Assembly: GCA_032622095.1 (NCBI GenBank)
Contig: CP136061.1
Location: forward strand, 193,258,369 to 193,322,368
Origin: Siphonodentalium dalli
Lineage: Eukaryota; Mollusca; Scaphopoda; Gadilida; Siphonodentaliidae
Reading direction: 5' to 3'
Length of the DNA stretch: 64,000 bases
Shown here: piece by piece, positions 41,001 through 53,000 of the stretch
Numbering within the stretch: the first letter of the stretch is position 1
Layout of the letters: every line of letters begins with the position of its first letter
The notes under the pieces: model-generated
What the model saw: the letters and a program-made list of their open reading frames with translations, nothing else
Told to the model about the DNA's origin: nothing
Databases searched by the model: none
Translations under genes and position numbers: made by a program

Positions 41001-44000
41001 TGCTAACTCCAAGGTGGCTAATTATTGAAATTGGTTAATATTTGTTTGAGTAATTGCACTTACTACAAAAAAATGGTGAGAAATTGTCAAACTAAGGGGC
41101 ACTCATCCAAGATATTGTGGCAACTAACTCATAAAAAAATAATTATTGAAATCAGTTAATATTTGTTCGAAGTATTGCGCTTACGACTAAAAAATGCTGA
41201 GAAATCGTAATACTTTTAGTGAAAAAATTGGCACTTGACAGCACAAACACAAGTTGAATGGGAAATGTTCATTTTACTGAGACTAATCAGACTGACCTCT
41301 ATAAACTTTATTATTTTCTCCAAATCTGTTTTCGGACAGAATCTGATGATGTATGAGAATATACAGTGACTGTTATTCAGCAACAATTTCTTCCGGCTCT
41401 GCAAAAAAATGAAAGTGTCATTTAGGAAAAGGAGATGCATAATGCTCAGATACATGTATCATATCAGATCATATAATATTGTGTATCCAGATATGCCCAT
41501 ATGCTGTTTGAACTGCAACGATTTGCAGATTCTACAGTCTACGCTTAGATGCCTTACAATAGGGATGGGTGAAATTTTTGGTTGAAATCAGTAATAGTGA
41601 TGATGGCAATTTCAATCTGTCTTTTTACCAAACAACAGTGTTTGGAAATTTTTGGCATCTAAACTAAGTGTACACATGGATTCATGACTGGTTTTATTAC
41701 CATTGAGGTTTCCCACTCTTTGTGCGAAAAGCGGGAACGAGAAATCTCCCGTCGGGGAGTGAGATTCGTGAGTCGGGCCCTCAGAGGCGAAAAGTCGTTG
41801 CACGGGCGAGTGGAATCGATCAAGATTTGACATTTCCTCCTCTGGACATGGGTCGCCTCGGTGGGTGAGAATGGCGGTTCGGTTCGCCGTCTCGCGACGG
41901 CCCTACGGCGGGCGAAAGTGATAACTGACAAGTTGACTACTGTGAGAGGTTATGAAAAATATGTACGCCCAAATTTGAAGAAAACGAAAGTGTCAATGAC
42001 ACTGTAGCTCAACTTGGAGAGGGGTAATTTATTGTGTTTCAATAGAGCAATTAGGAACTCAAAAAGTTGAATGTCTAAGTATTAAATACATTAAGTAATA
42101 TAGATATGAGTTGTGTTTTAATGGGTAACTTGGTACGTGTCTTCTTCCACTGGTTTGAAGATATCCCAACAACAACTTTGATGTCACGATGATGGCAATA
42201 GCTCAAACGTTGACTACGTCAAGCTAAAGAAGTACTGTACACTAAATCTGGCCATTTACGGGAACATCTCCTTTCATACTCAAAAGAATATATGCAAAAA
42301 ATGAAAGTATCAATGACACTGTAGCTCAACTTGGAAAGGGCATAATTTCATGTGTTACAATCAATGGTGCGATTAGGAATGCGGAAAGTAGAATTGTCTA
42401 AGTAATACTAGATTATCAAAATGAAGAGATATATATAAAGTAAAATTCAAGATGGTTGCTGGCACCTATGTTTTCCCATGAAATTCAAAAACATTTGATA
42501 GCTTCCATCTAGTAGATCAATATCAAAATTAATATGAAGTTTGGTGATGATCGAATGAGGGAAGTGGACTGTAGGGTGTACCAAAGGATTTAGTTATGCA
42601 AAGAGTAAAATCCAACATGGCTGCCAACAGACATGTTTTATGGCCTAATGACCCAAAAATGACTCATTCCCATCTACATGTCAATGTTAACAGCCATGAC
42701 AAATTTCATGATGATCCGACCTGTAGCCCATGACAAAGGATTTAGTCATGTAAAGAGTAAAATCAAAGATGGGTGCCGGCATTTATGGCCGAATGACCCC
42801 AAAATGAAACGTTCCCATTTGAATGTCAATATTAACATTCATGACATATTTCATGATGATCAGACGAAAACTCTGTCTGTAGCCCGTGCTAATGGATTGA
42901 ATTTTGAAATCCATGATGGCAACTGGCAGCCATGGTGTAGCCAGTGCCAAAGGATTTAGTCATGCCAAGAGTAAAATCCATTGGCTGAATAATAACTCCA
43001 AGATGACTCGTTCCCATCTAAATATCAATGTTAACATCCATGACAAATTTCATGATGATATGACCAAAGGTACGAGCTGTAGCCCATGGCAAAGGATTTA
43101 GTCATGCAAAGAGCAAAATCCAAGATGGCTCCTGGCGGCCATGTTTTATGACCAAATGACCCAAAATGACTCGTTCCCATGCAAAGATTAAAATCCAAGA
43201 TGGTTGCCGGCGGCAATGTTTTTTTGGCCGATTGACCCCAAAATTACTCGTTCCCATCTACATGTCAAAATCCATGACACATTTCATAATATGATAAACA
43301 GTACGGCCTGTAGCCCGTGCTAATGGATTGCATTTTGAAATCCAAAATGGCCGACGGCGGCCATATTTCATTATGATCCAACCAAAGATACGACCTGTAG
43401 CCCGTGCTAATGGAAATTGTTGATGGACGTCTCCACACACACACACACACACACACATACACAGACGATGGTTAGCAAAGCCTTGGTAATAGCTCAAACT
43501 TTACTAGTAAAGTTGAGCTAATAATAACTGTATTTATTGAAAAGTTGTTCACTATTTGAAGGGATCTTTACACATGTTATTTATGGCAATCAGTAGGCCA
43601 TGTTGGAGATTTCTTTCAACTAATCGACTGTCAGATTTCAGTGTCAACCTATTTAATAATCGAGTTGATGTCGATTAGATGACAAATCGTTCAACACTAA
43701 CGATAGAGCCCACCAAAATTTCAGAAAATGAAAGTGTCAATAACATTGTAGCTCAACTAGGAGAGGGGATATTGTTATACACTGCAGTCAATGGAGTGAA
43801 AAGGAATGTGGAAAGTTTAAAGTTTTAAGTAATACCAGAGGTCAACCCGAACAGACATGAAGTTTGGGATCAATTTGATGAAAAATATTGGCAGGAGGGC
43901 AAGCTGAAGTATTTAGTGATGCAAAGAGTAAAGTCCAAGGAATTGTTCAAATTTGTGAGCTCCATCGAGTGAGCTCCATCATGAACATGCCTGTAATTTT

Positions 44001-47000
44001 TAAAAACATTTCTCCAATAAATGTCAGCTGCAGGATGTGTTGATGGATTCAAATGTTAAATCCAAGATTGTCGGTAGCGGCTGTTTTTAACAGAATTTGG
44101 ACAAATTTGATGACTCCCATCTAGTGGTCACCCCAAAGATCCTTATGCAGTATTTAAGTGACAATTGGATGAGGGATAGTATCTTACTCTGCTTCGTTAA
44201 CAGGATGAATGTCTGTGATGAATAATTTATTTCAACTCATGTTGGGTATTATTCCTAATTTTATCAGATGAAACGGTACTCTTATTATTTAGATGAAAAA
44301 ATAATTGTTCAAGCAAAACCATGTGTGTGAGTAATCTACGATATTGGTCTAATTAACTTTTCATATTTAATTATTAAAGAACATAAACATTTTGACAAAA
44401 AAGTTTATGTATGACAAGTCCAGACTTTCATTTTTGAGGCGCGCGATCGCTCTTGCGCACCAATCGCGCGGCTAAAATTGAAAACCAGCAAGCGATCGAT
44501 TGCGCACCTAGGCCAAATACAGACAGCGAACCTGATAACGCTATTTTCAGTGTCTACCCATGAATTCTCCGAAACCAACATTCATTGTCGGCATACATCA
44601 AAAGGTGAGTCCCTCGTGCCACGATGATTGGCAGTTTAAGTTATTTGAGGTCACATGGTGTGACGTGTCGATTGCACTATCTGTCTGAGACTGAATGATT
44701 CGAAGCTAAAAATACATTTCTATGTATGGCTTATGACGTCACATAAATTCCTGGAAAATCAAAGCGATACCACGTGGCCGGGAGATGTTGATATTTATTC
44801 TGTCAGCATGGAATCGGAGTATTAAATTGATTCCTTATTAATAATTATGAATTACAATTAATATAGGAGCATGTACAATATAAAACATAGTGTGTAACAT
44901 TCACTTGTGCTTATGGATAGTGGATTAAGCAGTGTTAAACCATCAAAGAGATTCACTGGACATCGATTGTGAGTAAACTAATTCAATTTACGCGGCATTT
45001 ATGAATGTATTTCCGCTGTTTATTTTATCTTGATAGAAACCGCGCGCCTGGCCAAAACCCAGCGAGCGGGACTCTGCGCGCCTACATTTTCTAAAAATGA
45101 AAGTCTGCATCACTGGTCCAGTGAATCAGAAAAGCTGTCAGTTTGAATGCTGATACGGTATGAAGTTCAGCAACAATCATATAATAGCGGAATAACTCAT
45201 ATTCATTGGTGGGAAATGTTCAGATAAATAATTCAACAATGACCTACCTATGGTCCTTTGTTGAACTTATAATCTAATAATTTCCTAAGGGAACTACTCG
45301 ACAATGAGTATTTAGTACAGAAAGGGTTAACACAATAGACACAGCATAAAACATTAAAGATACATAATCCAAATTAACGCCCCTAAATTACTATTTCTTT
45401 GGCTTCACGGGTAAATAAAATATTTGATTCGGGTCAAGGAACCCAGCCATCAAAGCTCAGAGTAATCAGACATTGATTTTTTAAATCTGTTATTTTCACC
45501 ACCTGCAATATTTGGTGGCCTAGCAAATACTTGATGAGCTGACCGACATACTCTTGATACCAAATTGTGTTGAACAAAATGTTGATATATGACATGTTTT
45601 GGAAAATTTCATATACTAGAGTTGACAGTGGTTAGCATTATTTTTAGGTAATTAATCGATTCTGATAAGGCCATTAAAAATTAAAGTCTGGGTTCATGGG
45701 CATCACTATAAGTCCGGCGCATCAAAACTATTTATCGCAATTTCAAATTTGGTTTTCCCCTCATTACGCTAGTGATAGGGACTTATTTTTGGATCACCGT
45801 TCAAATTTTTAATAGCACCAGTTATATTTACTTCCGGTGACAAAAGCACCTGCTCTAATATTATCGTTTGTATATTTTTCCGCAATTTTTGACTAATTAA
45901 AATGGGAAAATGAGTTTGTTTTCTGTGTGCATTACTTCAGGGATCACAGTTATCCTGCAGTGGAGTGTATATGGAGGATTAACCGAAGGAACATCTGTTG
46001 GTGAACTTTATGAGACAATAAAATGCAATAAATCTGATGATTTTGGCGAAATCCCAAAAATTCCAAACGATTTGAAAGACATTAAACCGAAATGCTATAT
46101 CGGAAACTCGGTTCTTTCAATGGGCAAAAAGTGTTTCCTGGTGCCAAAATAGGTGATCTAATAGAAAGTTATGGACAGTATTTACGCTTTGATATTCCAG
46201 TTCCTGAAATTTCATCACCACTACCCAATAACAATGGCGAAAATTCAGTGCAAGAAACGCAGCCAAGTTAAGACATATTCAAAACAATGATGCAAGCCGC
46301 TAAGAAAATGACTTTACCGGAAAAATATCAAAATGATGTCAGTGGAAAAATAGATTCGAAGAGAAAACTTTTCAATGATTTTGTTGGTTTTTAGAAACAA
46401 ACAAGAGCATCGCTTAGGGTGTGGCAAAATACGCCCTTTAGCTATTTCGAATAGTACTACCGCAAAATAAAATAATACTTTGGGATTACATTTGAAGAAT
46501 ATCTGATATACCCCTAATTTCAATGCCAAAATGCGGTCAAATTATAAGTCGAAAAATGGCTGTAACTCATGTGAAAATAACTAGACAGAACCTATATTCA
46601 AACTTGGCCTGTAGTTTAAGCCGGGAAATACACATACCAGCTTTGGTTCAGATCAAATAATCAAAACTGGAGTTATCGGTCGGAAACCGAAATGTTATGA
46701 AATTGGTCAAATCGAAAAAGGGCTGTAACTCACATTAAAATAACTGGACGGAACCCATATTCGAACTTGGCCTGTATCGTTAGCTGGGAAATACACATAC
46801 CATACCAACTTTGGTTCAGATCAAATAATCCAAACTGGAGTTAACGGTCGGAAACCAAAAATGTTAACAGATGGTCAAATTCTAAGTCGAAAAAGGGCCG
46901 TAACTCATGTAAAAATAATTGGACGGAACCCATATTCGAACTTGGCCTGTAGTTTTAGCTGGGAAATACACATACCAACTTTGGTTCAGATCAAATAATC

Positions 47001-50000
47001 CAAACTGGAGTTATCGATTGGAAACCAAAAATGTTAACGGACGGACGGAGACAGACAGACGGACGTACAGACTGATTACATAATACGACCTTTTTTCAAA
47101 AAAGGCATATAAAAACTGTAAATTTCAAAACGACTTGGCTGAATCCGAAGGAAAAAGGTTTGTGTCAGCAGTAATATTTTTGAGGAACATGTAGAGAAAC
47201 AAAAGAAAAAGAAGAAATAGTATTCAAATGATAAACCTAGTTATTGTGATAAGTATTCCCAGTAGTACATGTAACTAGTTTCAATATTTTATATTTGAAT
47301 TCAATTGTAACACTACACTATACATGGCTTTGCACCTGTAAGTGTGAAGTGGTTCACCCATATAATATATATAAACTCTTAAAATCTTATTCATTTTACA
47401 CAGTTTGAGTGATTTCAAGAAAGTTCTATTCATTTTAACAAGACAGTCAATGACTGTGGGGTCGCTCACCAGACAGCAAAGACTGATAAGACTGGGACTC
47501 TGGAGACCAAAACAGTCAGCACTTTTCATAATCACTTTAAAAGAAGTAGATTTAAACAGGATATGTGGCTAGAGAGACTTCAAGTATGTAGCTTGGTGAA
47601 AATCCACCTTGAAATTGCCAACTGTACACTACTGATCACCCCCCTCCTCCAGCTCAACAAGTCCCCTCCCGACCGGGCTCCAGACTCCCAAGTCTTAGGT
47701 TGGAATTTCACAACCGACACCTCAAACTTTCTCAATTGTTGGAAATTTCCAATCTCACAAGCGCCTTTTTCTAAAACCATTTAAACATGTTTGAAGCCCA
47801 ATTATCCATGGACCCAAAACACAATACATGTATGTCAGACCAATCAGTCAGGTGGTTCCAAGGTAGATGTTTTAATGAATTTGGTATTTCGATGATTTTA
47901 TTGGACACAAAAGTGTTAACTCCCCATAGCCTGCCATTTCTTGACAGGTTGACCTCATTTTAACAAATCTGAATCTCAGTCACTAAAGGATCCTCCTGAT
48001 TCCTCCATACTATATGTATTAAAGCTAAATAGTCCAAACTCTCTTGAGAAGACATTTTAAGAATTACTATAGAGACATATAGTTATGTCCCTGGTCCCAC
48101 GGTGGGACCAGGGACATAACTATATGTCTCTATAGTAATTCTCCCACCATATTTAACCTGGTGACCCCATCTGAATAAATTTGAATCCCAGACACCAAAG
48201 AACCCTTCATACATATCATAAATATCAGTAAAATAGACCTGATGGTCCTTGTGAAGGAAGCATATTAAGAGGGAAACTGTCCTTCGCTTGGCCCCTATTT
48301 GACCAGGTGACCCCATTAAAAAAAATCTGCATTGCAGTCAAGGAAGAACATTCCATTCTATATAAGCCAACTAGTTCTTGCAAACATATTTTAAGAATTA
48401 CTATGTAGTGAAATAGTTAAGTCTCTTGCTCTGGCCTTATTTGACTTTGTGATCCCATTTTCACAAAGGATAAGAATTAACTTGACAATGTAAATTTGAT
48501 ACTATAGATACTTCCCAGAAGATGAGGCCTAAGCAGAATGAGGTCTCCAGAGGGTGAATTTGGTGATGCTAGCCTGCTGTGCGGGATAGCATCACAAAAA
48601 GCGTGTCTGTTTCTACATTGTGCATGTCTGGCCTCAAGCAACACAATGTATTATACAATCAAGCCTTGAAATAGTCTGTCTGTCATTTGCAGAATGAGGT
48701 CCCCAGAGGGTGAATTTAGTGACGCTATCCTGCACAGCGGGCTAGTATCACTAAATTCACCCTCTGGAGACCTCATTCTGATAAGGCCCTCAACTGCTAT
48801 GGAAGACCTAGAATAAGATTGAAGTTCCCCAGTTGAAGTTGGTGATGTTCACCCATTGGGCACCTCAATCATGAATTTTATCTTCTGCAAATTAGGGGAT
48901 ATATAAACTTCCTAGAAGGGAAATTTAACTAACAACAATGTAAATTTGATACTATAGATACTTCACAGAAGATGAGGCCTAAGCAGAATGAGATCTTGAG
49001 ACTCTAGATACTTCCCAGAAGATGAGGCCTAAGCAGAATAAGGTTCTCAGAGGGTGTATTTGGTTATGCTAGCCTGCTGTGTGGAGCAACCCCCTAAATT
49101 CACCCTCTGGGAACATCATTCTACAAATGCCAGACACTCTTAATTCAAACTTGGAGAAAATGAAATTAATCTGATTTTAATGACCACTGAGTGATAATGT
49201 AAACAACAAGGGTGCTTCATTGATAACACCATTAATCTCAGTTAAATTACAAATGACATGAATTACACTCTCTGGGGATGGAAAGCACTATGGCACAGCA
49301 GATGTTATCTACCCATCTGCCAGTTGTATAAACATGTGTCCATCAGAGCACATGGGTGGCTTGCTGTAGTAGAGAATACAAGGATTTAAAGTCATTTACT
49401 GAACATTTCTGTACATCTGTCTGTTCCTGATTTCTCCCAAACCCCTGATTTCAACCAAATATAGTGGAGTGACTAGAGGTACCTCCCCTCCCCTCCCAAA
49501 GATGTAATGTCATAGGTTCTTCAAAATTTTAATGAGTTTTTTTTTATTTTATTTAAAAATAAAATATTTTATTTAATAAAAAAAAAATTATTTATTAAAA
49601 ATAAAATATATATATATATATATATTGTTTTTTTTTGGTTAAATTGAGCAATAAGTTAAATTGAAAAAAAAATGAAAAAATTAAGATTGATGTCCATAGC
49701 CCCACCCACATTTGACCCAGTGACCTCATTTGAACAAATCCGAACCACAGTCACCCAAGGTACCCTCATACCAAATATGAACCCATTCGGCCCGACAACT
49801 TCAGAAAAGAAGTCGTTTTAAGAATTACTATGTGGAAAAATAGTTATGGTCCTGACATCAAAACTATTTGACTTGGTGACCTCATTTGAACAAATCTGAA
49901 TGAGAGTCACCTAGGGAACATCCACACCAAATATGAACCAATTCGGTATGATGGTTTCAGAGGAGAAGATGTTTTTTTTAAAGTTGACGGACAGACAGAC

Positions 50001-53000
50001 GGACAGACGGACAGACGACGGACGAGGAGTGATGACTATAGCTACACCGGAGACTTTGTCTCAGGTGAGCTAATAAAACTATGAAATGACCAAAATGCCA
50101 GTAAATCAATGAGATATAAACCATGTACGTTAAGAAGATGCAAACAATCATATCACAAGAGAATCAAGATATCAAAATATCAGTTTCACACATGGCTACC
50201 ATGAATCAGTTCACATGTAGGTGCAAAGCTATCTTTGTGTCAACATTTATATATAACATATTTTATTTTTTTATTTTATGTTTTGATAGCAATGGTGGGA
50301 TACCAGTTATCTTTTTGTTAAATAAAAAATATAAATGAAGTTATTCACAAATACTTTCTTCTTCTTGAAGTTCCTCCCAATGAATTCAACCAATTTATCA
50401 GAACTGTCACTTTGACACCACATGCACAGACATGTACCCACATCAACAGCCATCAGTACAAAAATATACCGGTAACAGGGGGGGGTCGGAAAAAAATTTC
50501 AGGCACGTATGGCATTTTTTCCCTTACGATCATTTTTTGTACCCACACACCCCCACCGCCAAATTTTTTTCCATTTTCGGCAGTTTTTTCCGACCATTTT
50601 TTGACACCCACCCCCCCTTTTAACACTAAAACAGAGATTTTCGGGGGGAAATTCACTGTAAACAGCTGTATATGAATTTCTGTGCATATTATTTATCATG
50701 GATGTTAACATGGACATGTAAATAGGAATGAGTCATTTTGAGGTCATTCGGCCAAAAAAACATGGCTGCCAGCGGCCATCTTGGATTTCAAAATTTGCAA
50801 CAAAATACAACACGATAACTGCCTGCAGTCAATTTACAGTTAGAATTACATTATTTCTCTCATTCAAAGTGGTTTTCAAGCAAAACTCATTGCCAAAACA
50901 TTAAAAAACAAGCAGGAAATTTTTTTTTAGTTGCGGAAAAAATTGCTTGTTGGTGGCTTTGACCACCCACCCACCCCGGCATATGTGCCGGAATTTTTTT
51001 TTTCACCCCTGCCGGTAATGGTATAAACCGGTATATAGGATTCTTGTGGAACACAAGAAAAATAACTTCAGTGTCACTGAGAATTGTTCCTGATAGTGGA
51101 TATTCATGGGCATTGCAGTAAATAAATACATGTAGAGCAATTTATGGCAGTGCTACATTTGAATCAGCTTTCTCAGAATTCCTAATTCAATTGTCAGAAG
51201 TTTTTGTAATTTGAGTGGTGTGTGTTTCTCTACATGTGTGTTTACATTGTACAGTTCTGACATTAGGTGGGAGACATTGAGCGATTCTGACTTTATAAAC
51301 CAGATCCCTCACCCTATTATGAATAGAATCAGACAAAACTCATGCTATGCCTTTCCTCAATAGCCATTTAGAGCCATGCTTTGGGAATTGGGGCAACAGA
51401 GGTGTCAGAATATTCCCAAGTATTGAGCTATACATGTGATTACACTGAGACAAGCTGTATTTATACCTGTAATCATGAAAAAAGATTATTCGATTTTGAG
51501 GTGTGTTTTGACGAATTTAAAATAAATAATAAATATAAAAAGCCTCCCTCCCTCATCAAAAAATTTAGACATAATTGTCTGTGAATCCAGACTTTAATTT
51601 TTAATGGCCTAACCAAGGCAACTTTTGAAAAAATGTTGTTGTTGGAATCTGATGATAAGGGGACCAATGAATCGGAGTGTGTACCTTTAGATCTCTGTTA
51701 CTTACTGGACAACTAAGAATATTGGCAAGAACTTTAACAATTCCAGAAGCGACTGATGTAGCTTTGCTTGCTAATCGAGGAACAATGAACTTCTCCGCGT
51801 TCTGAAATTTGAAAGGAAATTAGTTGTTGAATGTATTGAAGGTGGGCAGTATTCATATAAAACTTATTCCTCAGGCTAAATAAAAATCTTATTTGAGTCT
51901 CAGACACCAATGTATTGAAATAAATGGCCCGCATGCACTATTATTTCAATTTTTGATATTATGACCAAAAAATAATATAAACAAAAATTATGTTTTTACC
52001 AACATGTCCATACTTATTGAGCATTAATTGCGACACACATGCGTTAGACTGTGATTGATAAATTGGGCCTCAAGGGTCACAACTTGACACAATCCTAGAG
52101 AGAGTATGAAGCATATTACTTTGTTTAAAATAAAGTAGAGAATCAAATAGAGCTAACATACCAAATTCGATTTCATTCAGTTCAGACTGACTAAAGTTAT
52201 CATCCAGAAACAAAAAATTCCAACAAAAAGTGCCACAACTTTGGCAAGAATTGGCGGGCAAAACCCAAATTCAAACTTGAACTGTATTTATTGCTAGTAA
52301 ACCCACATACCAAATTTCATTCCATTCAGTTCAGGCTTATTAAAGTTATCATCTGGAAATGAAAAAAGCAAACAAATCAATGGATTGACGGATGGCTAGA
52401 CCAATAACACAATACGTCCATTTTTTAACAAGAGCATCGCTAGGACGTGGCAAAATACGCCCTTTAGCTATTTCGAATTGTACTACCGCAAAATAAAACA
52501 AGCAGTCGCAGACGGCGGTATCCCCCGCCGAAATGTGCAGTCGGGGAGTGAATTCTCAATAATGTTTGCGTTCTCCACCGAAATGTGCAGTTGGGGAAGT
52601 GCATTCTCAACAAGAGGTGGGATTTTGTCAAAAAGCCTGGCTTGCGAACTCATTTTATGACTGACATTTGTGGGAATTAGCCATGTGACGTTGTCCATTT
52701 GCACTAAAAATAAAAAACAAAGTCCAATAACTCTGCTGAAAATATCCGGCCTGACCTGGTTTGCGAACTCGTTCTAGATACTGGTCATGTGAACTCATAT
52801 ACCAAAAATCTTTGAAATCTGTTGACATTTGTGGAAATGAGCCCTGTGACGTCGTCTATTTGCTATTTGGTGAATTCGACAAAAATAATAAACAAAGTCC
52901 AATAACTCCGGTAAAAATATCCGGCCAGACCTGGCTTGCGAACTCATTCTAGGTGATGGTCAGGTAAAGTCATATATCAAATATATTTGAAATCCGTTGA

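Larger units (their letters stand above)
45669..51609. mobile_element. Long PIF/Harbinger-type element with nested insertions
   Basis: Ends GGCCATTAAAAATTAAAGTC and its complement are flanked by TAA on both sides (45666-45668 and 51610-51612). It is the long relative of 26365-27662. It carries a decayed coding block (45910-46394), a pearl-like insertion at about 46398-47111 and another at 47439-50073. A C/G-rich insertion-like block with proline/glycine ORFs lies at 50462-51015. Confidence 0.8.

Noticed and set aside
42678-43101. ORFs with repeated HVKSKI / NVNIHD words
   Set aside because: They are repeat units of the pearl-like element read through in frame, with no sign of coding constraint.
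50412-50717. ORFs with proline or glycine runs
   Set aside because: They come from C/G homopolymer-rich repeat sequence shared with 61270-61520 and 63640-63800. No domain is visible.
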